Below are positions 11,412-22,439 of a DNA stretch of 64,000 nucleotides, in pieces. Source of the stretch: Erodium maritimum (lineage: Eukaryota > Streptophyta > Magnoliopsida > Geraniales > Geraniaceae); the NCBI GenBank assembly GCA_963921825.1, contig OY997593.1:42299111-42363110 (forward strand). Reading direction: 5' to 3'. Position numbers and translations under genes: made by a program. Position 1 is the first letter of the stretch. Each line of letters opens with the position of its first letter. The notes under the pieces were generated by a model. The model did no database searches, was not told where the DNA came from, and saw nothing but the letters and a program-made list of their open reading frames with translations.

Positions 11412-12117
11412 ATAAGTCACAACACGCAATACCGCACAAACCACACTATAACGAAATTATCATACCACGAAGCCTATCGTCTTAACTTACCAAGAACACC
11501 ATATCGGTCTATCATTCACCCGATCATATCACAAGACAACATTCGTATCACATTCATCTCATTCATTCAACCAATCATAACACGAAACAAACATTCATAT
11601 TGCATTCATCATAATTCGCATGGCATAATATGATTCTTAATTTAACCACGAGTGTACTATACATCGACATTTAAAGACGAATAACCATAATTAAACACAA
11701 CCAACACGCAATCCCAAGGCTCGACATGGCCACATGTGATTCTACAGCACGACAATTCCCATAATTGAAAAGCGGTTATTCTAGTGAATCACATCCTATA
11801 TGCAAGCTAAGAATCTTCCGGTTATTAACTTCCTCTATGCATACTATTAAAATTCTTTAATTTAAAAGCGAAATTTACTACTCTTACCTACCTCAATTGC
11901 TTTCCAATAAGCTTAGTCACACAACCGGCGAGTAGTCTCCTCCTCCGAGCTCGAGAATAAAGTCTAGGGTCATAAATTAACACTAGAATTAAAGACTAAC
12001 CAAGGGTGGTTTAAGAGGAAAACACCCAAGTTAAAACCCCCAAACATTCGGTTCAAGATAACCTTTCGAATTAAACGAAAAACACCCAAAAAGGACTCAA
12101 AAGGGCCAAAACTGGTC

Positions 12118-12262
12118 TGTCACGGTTCAGGTCACGGAGCCGTGAGGCTCCCCGTCACGGATGACGTCACGGACCCGTGACGTGTGCCGTCACGGACTCC
12201 CTCACGGAGCCGTGACGTCTCCCGTCACGGTGCCCGTCACGGATCCGTGACGGCCCAGACCT
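12118..12262. repeat. Cluster of GTCACGG / CCGTGAC palindromes
   Basis: About a dozen copies of GTCACGG or its complement CCGTGAC occur in 145 bp, often paired as perfect hairpins such as GTCACGGAGCCGTGA and GTCACGGATCCGTGAC. The cluster is far more GC- and CpG-rich than its surroundings. It lies within the minus-strand Gypsy LTR. Confidence 0.7.
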
Positions 12263-13030
12263 GTTTCGTCCTTCTTCTTCCTCCAGCCTCCTTTCCACGA
12301 AAACAACACCAGAAACTCCATTTTTAACCACTCAAAACCTCCAAATCAGTCTCATAACTTCAATACTTCACTACCCAAAGTGGGAATCATCAAAACAACA
12401 ATTACCCAAGAGATTTCCAACCCAAAATCAATTGATTTCTACATAAATCAATCTCCTTCTTCTCTTAAACAATCATCTAACAACAAATACTCAAAAACCT
12501 AACTAGTTCAAGCAATTTCTAAGGAGACCCATAACTTGAAATGGATTGAAATGAGATTGTGAGAACTTACTTACCTTGGAAATGGATAGATGAAGATGAT
12601 TTAGAGGTTTTTGAGAGGGTTTGATGAAGAACTTGACCAAAGCTTTCTCCTTTCTCCCTTTCTTCTTCTTCAAGCTTCCATGTTTTCTCCTATCCTTCTT
12701 TCTCTCTCTAGAATTCGGCCAACACAAAGGAAATGACTGAATTTTGCTCCCAAATTGCTTTAAACCTAATATTTGTAAAGTCTAAAGTGCCCCTTAAATA
12801 CAATTCTTCTCCTTTGGCTCATGTGCGGGCAAATTGGTCATTAAAGGCCCATTTCTTCTCCTCCAAGCCACCATGGACACATGTCCTTGTGGGGGGCACC
12901 TTGCCCTTGCCAATTTCCAGCACAAACTAATTAATTAGGTTTAGTCACTAATTAGGCCTAGTTTGACCGAAAGTTGATTTTTTTTCGTAAAATTAACCAT
13001 TCGAAAGGAAACGACCAACTAAGCAAACCG

Positions 13031-13228
13031 TTAATGACGGCATCATTAATGCATATATTTTGTTTAAGGCTACTAGCAAGTCGAATCGTGGAACAATCTT
13101 TCTCGTGTGGATATCGTTAGAAGGTGAACGCTTGGATGCCTAAGGCTATCTTTTAAAGGGTCCCTGTCTCGAACCAGTTGATTCCAAAGTAGCCTATATC
13201 AAGGTAATCCCTTATTACATGTATGCAT
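13031..13228 (+). mobile_element. Copia LTR fragment interrupted by a Gypsy solo LTR
   Basis: It contains GGTCCCTGTCTCGAACCA and ...AAGGTAATCC, blocks also found near the 3' end of the solo Copia LTR at 6268-6320. It is split at 13229 by the Gypsy solo LTR and probably resumes at 16539. Confidence 0.4.
13224..13228. repeat. 5-bp target duplication TGCAT, left
   Basis: TGCAT directly precedes the LTR and is repeated at 16539-16543. Confidence 0.8.
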
Positions 13229-15079
13229 TGTAATAACCACTCCCGGTCAACGCCAGTCAAACCTGCGAAAAATAGGAAAATTTAAAAAATTTGAGCAGAC
13301 ACTGTATTGAACCGGAATTGGACCCCGAGGGTCATACCGGACTTAATTTGACCCCGTTATTGACCAAAGTGAGTTCCGGGGGACTCAGGGCAACTTTCTG
13401 AGCAATTTGGGAAATGTTGACTTTTCGTTGGAAAAGTCAACCGAGCGACGTTTTGGTCCATTCGAGGACCGTTTTGGATCCAAAAAGCTTAGCCGTCGTC
13501 GCAGCGGTCTTAGTTGAGCCGTTTCCTTGTAGCCCGCCAAGTTTTGTGATTTCTTGGGAAAAGTGCCCGTTCGGGGCCCGAAACGTCCGTTTTTCGCGAA
13601 TCTGATTGGAAGATATCAGCTAGATATTTTCCAAAAGGTGTGGGACCCACCTTGACACTTGTCAATCATATGGTGGTGTAAATTTTGGGGGGGAAAGGTG
13701 TGGATGGGAGTGTTGGCCGAACATATGGGTTAAGGGAGAGAAAAGTGGTGTTTTGTAGTTAGTTGTTTTAACTTAGAAAGAAGAAGAGAGAGGTTAGAGA
13801 GAGGAGAAGAAGAAGAAGAAGAAGAGAGAAGGAGTAAGGGTTAGGGTTTGGAGGAAAATCAAGCCCTTGGATCGTCTTGAAGCAAAGAGCAATCCCGTTC
13901 CCCTCATCCTCCTCTACGGTAATACCCAAACCGATTCTCGTTTTGATTATTTTGGAAAGCTAGGGTTTTGTTAAAACGAATGACTTAGGGTTGTGTGGAG
14001 GTTGGGGAGGTGTTGGAGACGTTTTAGAGGTGTTTGGGGGTTTAATTGCACGTTTTCCGGTGACCGGAGGCTCGGGAGGAGCTCCGGCCACCGTGGGTGG
14101 TGGCCGGCCGGCCATGAGGTGGCTGGCCGGAGCTGGCAGCAGCCACCACATGGTGGCCGAGCCCCCCACCTTAACCCTAGGGCACGGCCAAGATGGTTGG
14201 GCGGGGCCCACGTGCTCGGGTGCTCGGGTTTTATCGTTCGGGTGGTTTAAAACGTTCCCCGGACCATTTACCCTTAATCGAATCGAAATTTGGAATTAAA
14301 TTGGAGAAGTTGTAATTTATCGGGTTTAGAAACTTTAAACGTCATTTAATTGACTCGGGAGTCGGAATGCGATTCGGGCAAGTACATTGGGTTCCTTGAT
14401 GTATTCTAAGACCGTAGAAACCAAAACAGGGGCCTTCGGAGCCCCGGAAGGCAATTAACAAAACCCGGGCAGATTCGCCATGTCGGGCGAATCGGGCCTT
14501 TACGGGTCCTTTGTCGACAATGTCGAGTAATTGGGAAGTTTGGGAGTGATCGACATTGTCGGGGTTAAGTTTGGGCATCGAGTTTAATGGTTTTCGGTTT
14601 ATTCCCGCGAGTTGTTTAGTGACTTTAAATTGTGTTCCTTTAGATCGTGGCACGGACCGAGGCAAGGAAAAAATGGGTGAGTGACTGAGATCCTCACCGG
14701 AGCTCGTGGTTTGACTTTTGGGAGAACACGCACGAGGTAGGGAAAAGTAGCCGGATCTCGGCCCTGACTGGGGAAAGTTAACAGTAGAATTGCATGTGAC
14801 ACCGGGGTGTCGTGGGTTGAGTAGGTTTATTTAATTATTATAAATGCATGATACGGGATCGTAGCGATTATGAGAAAAGCATGTGACACTTAGTAGTGTC
14901 GTAGGAGCAGAGAACTTAGCGTTAATTGATTTACTGGAGGCATATGACCATGCCCGGAGGTTGTTTGTGAACTTATTGATATTAGGAGTACTGGAGGCAT
15001 ATGACCATGCCCGGAGGTTGATTGTGAAACTGTTGATATTAGGACTGTTGGAGGCTTGGGTTAAGCCGGAGGTTGATTG

Positions 15080-15560
15080 TTTATTTTGGCGTCTTGGGTG
15101 GCCTTGAGAGCCCGTTGTATTGTTGTTGAGTTTGGGTGGCCTTGAGAACCCGTGTTAATTGTTGTTTATTGCTGAGTCTTGGGTGGCCATGAGAGCCCGT
15201 ATGGTCATTTGGTGTTTTGGGTGGCAGTGAGTGCCTGTGGGGCTGTTGAGTCCGAGGTTGCTGTTGAGGTGTCTTGAGTGGCCTTGAGAGCCGTGTTAAT
15301 TGTTGTTGAGTCTGGGGTGGCCTTGAGAGCCGTGTTAATTGTCGTTGAGTTGGGTGGCCTTGAGAGCCCGTGTTAATTGTTGTTGAGTTTGGGTGGCCAT
15401 GAGAGCCCTTGTGTTGCTGTTGAGTTTGGGTGGCCATGAGAGCCCGTGTGTTATTCCTGATGTCTTGGGGTTGTTGAGCCCGCGAGTGAAGTGGTTGTGT
15501 TTTGGGAGGCCATGATGGCCCGTGGGCTTGTTGAAACCGAGTATTGACTGTTGAGGTGTT
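15080..15560. repeat. LTR minisatellite with GGGTGGCC-TGAGAGCCCGT units
   Basis: About ten imperfect units share TTGGGTGGCCTTGAGAGCC and GTTGTTGAGT, with spacing around 43-48 bp. Related units are in the family member at 32450-32700. Confidence 0.7.
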
Positions 15561-15654
15561 TTGAGTGGCCTTGAGTGCCTGTTTGGTGAGCTTGCTTGTG
15601 TTTGTGGTTGTGTTTGCCCGACCCGACTGTGTGTCGGGGAGTGGTGTGGATTTT

Positions 15655-15890
15655 GGCAGGTTACGAGCATTCTTCGGCTGGCCTGACCAAACTCGAGCCT
15701 CGACAGGTTCTGAGCATTCTTCGGCTAGCCTGTTCCGTGTCCGGATCCCGAAAGGTTATGAGCATTCTTCGGCTAGCCTGATCCGTGACCGGGTCCCGGC
15801 AGGTTACGAGCATTCTTCGGCTGGCCTGATCCGTGTACGAGGCTCGGCAGGTTCTGAGCATTCTTCGGCTAGCCTGATCCGGGTTCGTGT
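15655..15890. repeat. LTR minisatellite, 47-bp unit, 5 copies
   Basis: GAGCATTCTTCGGCT recurs at about 15665, 15712, 15760, 15807 and 15854. The same unit type is seen at about 32810-32930. Confidence 0.8.
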
Positions 15891-16247
15891 CTTTGGGGAA
15901 GGTCATTGTTGGTTGTGTCGGTTTTACTTTACGAGTTTGAGGTTGAGTGAGTGAGGGAGGTTACTGAGCAGCTGGTTTGCGATCCTTTGTGATCTTGTTT
16001 GGTGTGCGTTTCCTTGTGATCTTGCTTGGCGTTGTGTAGTCCTTCTGTCGTGTCCTTAGAGGAGGTCGTCGATAGTTGTGTCGGGTCTACATTGTGTTAT
16101 CGAGTGTTGAGTCTGTTGAGGAAGGTAACGGGTTGTGGGTCAGTTGGGTACTTGAGTTGGGGACTGTAGTCCCAGTGTTGGGTTTGGTTTTAGTGTTACT
16201 GGCTTTATCTACTAATTATGCCATAGTCAGTCTGTTATCCGTGGAGG

Positions 16248-16261
16248 TGAGCGAACGCTCA
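16248..16261 (+). promoter_or_regulatory. LTR hairpin module, copy 2
   Basis: TGAGCGAACGCTCA followed by CCCCTAGC and TTTTCCTACAGGTA (ending near 16286). It lies about 290 bp before the LTR end. Confidence 0.55.
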
Positions 16262-16538
16262 CCCCTAGCTGCTTTTCCTACAGGTACTGATCACCGGGCG
16301 GACTAGGTTAGCTCTTGAAGTTCATGGAGCTTGGAGCGGAGTCTGGTCTTTACTTTTGTTGAGTCTAGTGACGGATTTGTACCTTGTCCACTTGTTGGGA
16401 CGTTTTTGTATTGTAAATACTACTATTATTTTGGTAAATAAATGGAAATGTCAAAACTTTTATTCAAAACTGGTTTTAAGTATTCTTTTTTTAAAAGTTC
16501 GCGTCCCGAGTTTGATTCGCTGAAATTGGGGCGTGACA

Positions 16539-16543
16539 TGCAT
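16539..16543. repeat. 5-bp target duplication TGCAT, right
   Basis: Matches 13224-13228. Confidence 0.8.
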
Positions 16544-16579
16544 AGATTAGGATTTATTGATGCATGTTGATTTAGGCTA

Positions 16580-16800
16580 TCATAAGATTACCGTCGAGAA
16601 TAAAAATTTCTTTTCCCATCGTGTTAACGTAACGCATAATCCTACATAGATGAAGGTTGATACAATATCGTCCACATAGAGAAGGAGAAAAGTTGTGTGA
16701 GACTGACGACGATAAATAAAGAGAGAGGTGTTTGCCTTACTGTTGACGAAGCCGATGGTGGTGAGGTAGGTAGCAAACACGAGAAGCTTGCTTTTGGGAT
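16580..16800 (-). pseudogene. Ty1/copia reverse transcriptase fragment
   Basis: On minus it reads FATYLTTIGFVNSKANTSLF and then TFLLLYVDDIV, the RVT_2 segment with the intact YVDD catalytic motif of copia reverse transcriptase. Only about 70 codons remain before the frame is lost. It belongs to a different copia lineage from the two elements at 49.6-64 kb, which lack YVDD. Confidence 0.75.
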
Positions 16801-17432
16801 CATAAAGATTCTTATTGAGAATGAAAGTCTGTGAGAAGGGTCACCAGGAAAAGAAAGTGGTTACCCATTGTCTGTTGCTGGACCTTTTGCCCATGTATTG
16901 TTCCATGTCATGAGAATTGAATTTGGTCGTGGTTCGGCCTCTTTTTCTCAACCCGACGCTGATCTTGCTCCGTTATATTATATTTTACGAAAGATCGATT
17001 CATAATAATATAAGAATCTTATTGTGTGATGGAACATGTTAATTTGCTGTTTCCATTGATTCCTAATTTTCTTTATAAGATTTTTCTACTTCAACGTCTA
17101 ACATGTTGTTTATATATGGTTATATATGTATTAATTGGTATCCATTATTTTGATTGATTGCAAACAAAATATAAAGTAGTTGCCTACTTCAATCAATAGG
17201 GTATCAGTATAATAGAGCTTATGTGTTTGTTGCTAAATCAGTATGTATCAGTACAAAAGCTTTAGAACTGATAGAGGTAATAGTTAAATAAAAATACAAC
17301 CCAACAACAAACTCCAAGCTTATGTTCAAGTAAGAATCTCACATTCAGTGTAATAATATTAATTATGGAGTAACTAAACATTAAGACTATGCTTAAGTGT
17401 GAATAAGCAACACATGAATTAAACAAATTTCA
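16801..17432. other. No recognised feature
   Basis: AT-rich DNA between the copia fragment and the small LTR element. Nothing with a recognisable domain or repeat was seen. Confidence 0.4.
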
Positions 17433-17437
17433 CACAT

Positions 17438-17826
17438 TGTCACGACCGAGTCATGACTTGGAGGAGAATAGTGATACGAAGCCGTTTGAGGAGGAGGAGG
17501 ACAAGAGCTGCGGAACGTCATCGTTTGGGGGTAAGTGAGATGAGTAGTTGGGCTGAGGGGTACGACACTGTTTTAGCTAGGGATTGTGCTTCTCCCACAG
17601 CTGGTAATATATAAATGGAAGGCTGGGTTGCAGTGAGGAGTCAAGGAAGAAGACATTTGCTAATTCTTAGTCTAGCTTGTAGTGGTAGTTAATCAATTGA
17701 GTAGCTTGTAGTGTAGTGGTAGAAAAGGGCCTTAGAGGCTGACTTGCTGTGTAGTTTGTGTTCCTGAGATTGAATCAAGCTTGTCTTTGCTGTTAATACC
17801 TTACGATTACATTATCAATCGTAACA
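17438..17826 (+). repeat. 5' LTR of the LARD-like element
   Basis: TGTCACGACCG...ATCGTAACA, 389 bp, about 95% like 21108-21493 by eye. It holds TATATAAAT at 17608-17616, a probable promoter TATA; the 3' LTR has a decayed CATACATAAAT there. Confidence 0.8.
17608..17616 (+). promoter_or_regulatory. TATA box in the 5' LTR
   Basis: TATATAAAT lies 220 bp before the LTR end, a normal place for an LTR promoter. Confidence 0.45.
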
Positions 17827-17827
17827 A

Positions 17828-17840
17828 TGGTATCAGAGCC
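17828..17840 (+). promoter_or_regulatory. Primer-binding site for tRNA-iMet
   Basis: TGGTATCAGAGCC, one base after the 5' LTR, is complementary to the 3' end of plant initiator tRNA-Met. Confidence 0.85.
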
Positions 17841-17845
17841 ATGAT

Positions 17846-19595
17846 TTGGGCGCCTGGGGTTATGGTTGGAAGCAAAGAGGTGAATTTTTTTCAAGCCAAT
17901 CAATTGTAGATGATATCCGGTGCGAGATGCATCTGTGGGTCTTGAAGAATCAGAGAGCAATGAAGGGTATAGGCAAGAGATTCGAGCCCTTTCATGCTTC
18001 AGCTCCACCAGTGGTTCAAGTTCCTCCCTTTTCACAGTGCTATGATTATTATGGTAATCCACTCAGAGACCCATTTGATCGAGGTAAAGTTCTTGTCTCT
18101 TCGTTGCTTGTATCTGCGTTTGAAGCATTTCTTCCCCAAAACATTTCTCACATAACCTCAACCCTATCTCCATATGTGCCTCTGATGAGTTATGGAACAA
18201 TGTCATGTCCATCCCAAAGCCACTACTCCCTAGACCATGAATCACACTCTCACATATCCCCAAAACAACAATATCATAGCCAGATGAACATGCATCCACC
18301 TTCACCTACGACACAACCAATCGAACCCCTACACAGATCACCTCAATTTTTTCCAAACCCACATGATACAACCCATGATTCTGTGATAACGGAGTTGTTG
18401 ATGCACTTTGAAGTATGGAGGATTATCCGGGTTGCAAAACGGATTCATGAGAAATTTTTGGCTGAAAAACAAGGCTGGTTGGAACAACAACGAACCATTG
18501 AGAAACACGTCTTGGAGTAGTTGGAGGCCATTGAAAAACAGGAGATGGAGCAAGAGCTTTTGAATCAACGGGGAAGAAAGCAATTGAGGCCTGGGGAACA
18601 TGGTTTATGGCCTGTTTGGGAATTATTTGTGCCTGAAACATTGAACAATTATTATGGACATTTCTTGGACAAGTTCACTACTTGGGTCAAAGAAGGAGAC
18701 AACACTATTAGAGAACCAACTCAACTAAAAGCTCAAGCTGATAGTTGAAGGCCCAATTATAGTTATATTCTAACACACGCCCTCACGGACAAGCCCGTTT
18801 ACGGGTTTGGAGGTGAATTATTTAGAAGAGAAAGATGATCCCATTGAGAAGAGTGATAAGGGCTAGCCCATTTTGGGTAAATTTGATAAATAGAGAATAA
18901 ATTAGAATTTTTATAGAGAGTGGGGTTTGAACCCGGGTTCGTGAGGAATCAAGCTCTGAAACTATATTAGAGAACCAACTCAACTAAAAGTTCAAGCTGA
19001 TAGTTGAAGGCCCAATTATAGTTATATTCTAACAAACACTAAGGAGAATGAAGTGGGTATTCAGAGAGCTTCCATGAGTAGCGATATTGTTGGTATGTAT
19101 GTTGTTTCTAATATCATTTCAGATGAAAATGAGGTAGTTCCCTGGCTCGTAATCTATTACACCTTCTCTGGGAATCGAATGGTTGGGAGGATTAAGCCTA
19201 CCAAAGTTAAGGAGGGAATTGGTACTTCACACCTTATGTTCCTGAGTAGTCAAAAAATGTACCTTCGAATGAATATGTTTAATGGGTTATTGATTGTGTC
19301 AGAATTAATTTTAGTAGCTGGAGAATGGTTGCAAGTGGTCATAAATCGGGAAATTATTGTTCAGGGAGCACAATGTTATATTAAAAATGTTGCCATAACT
19401 ATAACCCAACTAGAACCAGTTTTATTTTCTAGTCTTGCAGCGGTTTTTGGAGATTTTCAAAAGCAAGATGATCACAGGGGTATTGATGCCCTCCCCCAAC
19501 AACGTCAACGTGAGAAATGTCATTTTTCAGCTTTGTCCTTGCTGCACTATGCCTCGAAATGGGTTGGATGGAGGGTATGTTATAACGATTTATGA
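17846..19595 (+). pseudogene. Unknown ORF of the LARD-like element, split by a TRIM
   Basis: One frame runs from just after the PBS. The first in-frame ATG is at 17927 (MHLWVLKNQRAMKGIG). It passes a TAG at 18518-18520 and continues (EAIEKQEMEQELLNQRG...WELFVPETLNNYYG) to the TRIM insertion at 18701-18705. It resumes in the same frame at 19040 and ends at 19595. Leaving out the TRIM, the frame spans about 470 codons. Early residues are Pro/Ser/His/Gln-rich, the middle (around 18390-18570) is charged and helical-looking, and the part after 19053 is hydrophobic and beta-like. No gag CCHC, protease DTG or RT motif is present. An overlapping frame (19435-19782) suggests a frameshift. I do not recognise it. 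Confidence 0.45.
18701..19039 (-). mobile_element. TRIM retrotransposon (329 bp) with AACAC duplication
   Basis: The terminal repeats 18706-18775 and 18965-19034 are 70 bp each and differ at about one base. On minus they start TGTTAGAATATAAC. Next to the right-hand repeat, on minus, TAGTTTCAGAGCTTGA is a decayed tRNA-iMet PBS. The interior of about 190 bp has no ORF. AACAC flanks both sides (18701-18705, 19035-19039), so this is a complete insertion. Confidence 0.85.
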
Positions 19596-20107
19596 CTTGG
19601 AAAACACATTGGATGATGCTGTTATTATAAAGCCTGAATTGAATGAAAAGGCTCTGCATATTAGCTCTTTTCTATGGTTAAACAAGACACAGTCCTACAA
19701 CTTTATCGAGAGTTCCTTGGAAACCATTACGGCAGTTGTCTACTCTGTGGCTCAAAGATTCACACACATGATTTCGCTGTAATATTACACTCTTGAGCAT
19801 CTTTTGTAAGCCAATTTACTTGAGCATATGTCTGTTACAATTTCCAAGCAATGGAGAAAGTTATGTTCTCTATGTGAGCAAACACTATATGGATCACATA
19901 AGTTGGGTCTGCTGGCAATTTCAAGTGGGACATTACATTTTTCTTCCTCTTATGTTCATCAAGCAACCAAACGAGGTGCGAGAGGATCAAGAGTTTGGGT
20001 AGCTATGCCTGGGTTTTCACGGAAAGTAGATGTTAGTTCTAATTTATTTCTTGATATGGATTTTGTGACCCTATTACCAGAGTATTTAATTTCATCTAAC
20101 CGACTGG
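19596..20107 (+). other. Frameshifted coding-like stretch of the LARD-like element
   Basis: Overlapping frames at 19435-19782, 19793-20002 and 19828-20166 each run 70-115 codons with mixed hydrophobic and polar residues. They look like one decayed reading frame linking the upstream ORF and the 20108 ORF, but the true frame is not clear. Confidence 0.35.
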
Positions 20108-20977
20108 ATGTTGAAACGTTACGTAGTTGTCGAGTCCCTCCGAACAAGTTCATATTACTTTTTTGACAACAGAGCATGTGTTGATTTATGTAGTAGTAAG
20201 TTGGGATTGAATTCTGGTGCTCTCATGTTGAATTACCAACATGTTATTTTTTGTTGTATGGGGAGTTTTAACCTGTTGATGTATAAAGGGTGGAGTGAGA
20301 CTATTGTTATGCACATCATGGAATCAAGCCATGGGATGTCTTACAGGTGTGTTCACATAAGTATAGACGTTTATGCATTGTCACCCTATTTCTTGTTGTT
20401 AAGTTGTCGAGTTGTTCCTGATAAGGGAGTAAATTTTTTCAAATTCAAATGTCGTGGAGAATCGCAAAACATTGGACGGGATTGTTACTCAGTTGATAAT
20501 ATGAGTAACAAAGCACGTCATGTGAGTGCTACTGAAGGGTGTGCTTCGGAGGTATTTGTCGAAAGTTTGGCTAGAAGTTTGGGGTTTCATATATGGGTTC
20601 TGGGGTGGTATGCTCAAGCTTATGCAACAATTTGTTATTTAAATGAAACTTTCTATGGCATCCATAGATGTGGGGAAGAGTTGAAGCATGTCTTCATAAA
20701 TTTAAGGTCCCATAACCATAGAGCATATGGATTGTGCTACTTTGCTTGGGGAGCAAAGAGGTCATGGTCCATACATATTTCTAAATCTTACAATACTCTG
20801 TTGAGCATTGTTGGAACCAAGGGACAGTTCGAGCCAATGGTCTTAAAGCTTAAAAAAATAGGTGAGAATGGGCTTTGGATGTTTGCTTCGTTTTTCATTG
20901 GAATCCAATTTTTTACATCTATCAGGGAGAGAAATGGTTGTTGGAATCTTAAAGTCGATGAAGAAGTAGAATTTTAA
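20108..20977 (+). CDS. Unknown ORF (289 aa) in the LARD-like element
   Basis: This is the longest uninterrupted frame in the window. It starts MLKRYVVVESLRTSSYY and ends KVDEEVEF-stop. It is rich in Cys (about 15), Ser, Phe and Tyr, with a hydrophobic block (about residues 85-105: SIDVYALSPYFLLLSCRVV). No transmembrane-protein, nuclease, RT, integrase or protease motif is convincing. It is in the same frame as 17846-19595, so both may be parts of one long protein. It could be captured host sequence or a divergent element protein. Function unknown. Confidence 0.4.
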   Translation: MLKRYVVVESLRTSSYYFFDNRACVDLCSSKLGLNSGALMLNYQHVIFCCMGSFNLLMYKGWSETIVMHIMESSHGMSYRCVHISIDVYALSPYFLLLSCRVVPDKGVNFFKFKCRGESQNIGRDCYSVDNMSNKARHVSATEGCASEVFVESLARSLGFHIWVLGWYAQAYATICYLNETFYGIHRCGEELKHVFINLRSHNHRAYGLCYFAWGAKRSWSIHISKSYNTLLSIVGTKGQFEPMVLKLKKIGENGLWMFASFFIGIQFFTSIRERNGCWNLKVDEEVEF

Positions 20978-21107
20978 GGGTGAAGTTGCATTAAGTACAT
21001 TCATTAGCCAACATGATGTGGAGCATGAACTTAATGTTGTACAGTACAAAGATACTGAATTGGAACAAAAACTCTACCATACTCCATGGCCATACATGGA
21101 AATGGTA

Positions 21108-21493
21108 TGTCACGAACGAGTCATGACTTGGAGGAGAATAGTGATACGGCGCCGTTTGAGGAGGAGGACAAGAGCTACGGAACGTCATCGTTTGGGGGTA
21201 AGTGAGATAAGTAGTTGGGCTGAGGGATACGACACTGTTTTAGCTAGGGATTGTGCTTCTCCCACAGATGGTCATACATAAATGGAAGGCTGGGTTGCAG
21301 TGAGAAATCAAGGAAGAAGACATTTGATAATTCCTAGTATAGCTTGTAGTGGTAGTTAATCAATTGAGTAGTTTATCGTGTAGTGGTAGAAAGGGGCCTT
21401 AGAGGCTGACTTGATGTGTAGTTTGTGCTCCTGAGATTGAATCAAGCTTGTCCTTGTTGTTAATACCTTACGATTACATTAGCAATCGTAACA
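21108..21493 (+). repeat. 3' LTR of the LARD-like element
   Basis: TGTCACGAACG...ATCGTAACA, 386 bp, partner of 17438-17826. The polypurine tract before it is weak (GGAAATGG). Confidence 0.8.
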
Positions 21494-22430
21494 CATATTT
21501 CAAAGATGCAGTCCAATGACCAAAACCACATAAACAGTCACAATAACTAATGCAATTTAGATTGGTACCAGATCAATCACGCAATTATATATGGAGCAGT
21601 TAGCCTTATACAAAAATCACGATCTTAGAAAACTCTTCAAACCCATGAATCAGGTCTAAATTAAGTACAAGTATTAGAGGATTATCCCATATTAATACGA
21701 TGGAAATAGAGACGAAATCGGTTAGAAACCATCGTTAACCTACGAACCGTGCGAACCCATCCACGCCGTCCAGCCACGACAATCAACCGCACAGACCAAA
21801 ATATGTGCCTCCTTCCTAATTTTCACGTTTCTTCTAGTACCAAGGGTAAGACGGTCAATTCAGTTACACGCTTCTTCCTTACACAATGTGATCGCAGTCG
21901 CAGAGTTCAACCAATTTTCCAATTTTCTCTCAACGAAGCAACTCCAAACCAAGTTAGGATTCTCTATTTCGTGAATCGATCTTCATAAATTCAAATTCGA
22001 GCACCAATTCTAATAATCTCAGGCTTCTCCAAAAGTTCAAAATCGTGCTCTGTTTTTGCTTCTCCATTATACATCGCAGATTCTAGCTATTTTATCACCG
22101 GATCAAGCTCAAAAACAGGTGAGAATTACCTTTTTACTTCGTTCGATCATCATTCAATCAATTGCAGGATCAAAAAAATCAGAATATATGTCGTTTTCAA
22201 AAATCTGAAATCGTGCTCTGTTCTAGGGTTTATCGACTGTGCTACTATGGTTTATCGACTGTTTGATGTGAATTCACCTCATTTCTCAACTGATCAAGCA
22301 TAAACAAGGTGATATATTTCAACTTTCTTTGTTTAAATATGAAATTCGACAAGAAAATATCAATATATGAAATTCTTGTTCTTCGTTCATCATGACGTTT
22401 CACACAATTGGATAATAAGCATCATTGTGC
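21494..22430. other. Left flank or 5' region of the Mutator-like element
   Basis: No ORF of note. The stretch 21730-22120 reads like a promoter and leader (GGGTAAGACGGTCAATTC at 21845, then a TC-rich leader). The left terminal inverted repeat of the MULE should lie here or before the LARD-like element, but no convincing match to 47932-48660 on minus was found. Confidence 0.35.
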
Positions 22431-22439
22431 GTTGATAAA

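Larger units (their letters stand above)
10515..13030 (-). mobile_element. Gypsy-type LTR on minus, no internal region
   Basis: On minus the LTR ends GTCTCGAGTCCGGTC..GGATTTGGGGCGTGACA at 10515, the same 3' terminus as the full Gypsy at 36597-47931. It contains a 69-bp minisatellite, a palindromic hairpin module 296 bp from the 3' end, and a GC-rich palindrome cluster. The 5' end is not fixed: similarity of style fades near 13030, where a Copia LTR fragment begins. The left flank is CATGT; no partner was found, so it may be truncated. Frames in the minisatellite (174 aa minus, 146 aa plus) are repeat artefacts. Confidence 0.6.
13229..16538 (+). mobile_element. Solo Gypsy-type LTR (3310 bp)
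   Basis: It starts TGTAATAACCACTCCCGG and ends TTGGGGCGTGACA, with TGCAT on both sides, so it is a solo LTR left by recombination within an element. In order it carries a GC-rich front part, an AGA-rich microsatellite (13800-13830), two minisatellites of about 45-48 bp unit (15080-15560 and 15655-15890), the hairpin module at 16248, and the shared terminus. It is the same family as the LTR pieces at 29184-33644. No protein is encoded; frames inside it follow the repeats. Confidence 0.8.
17438..21493 (+). mobile_element. Small LTR element with non-canonical ORFs (LARD-like, 4.06 kb)
   Basis: Two direct LTRs (17438-17826 and 21108-21493) start TGTCACGA and end CGTAACA. A 13-nt primer-binding site follows the first. 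The 3.28-kb interior has long open frames but no recognisable gag, protease, integrase or RT. Flanks are CACAT (17433-17437) and CATAT (21494-21498), a 4/5 match, consistent with an aged 5-bp duplication. A 329-bp TRIM is nested inside. With no pol it would need proteins from another element, as for LARD-type non-autonomous elements. Confidence 0.7.

Noticed and set aside
10920..11444. 174-aa minus and 146-aa plus frames with repeated peptides
   Set aside because: They follow the 69-bp minisatellite in both orientations; a repeat that lacks stops explains them.
15081..15954. Pro/Gln/His-rich and Ser-rich frames in the solo LTR
   Set aside because: Coding-like runs on both strands produced by the 47-bp minisatellites.
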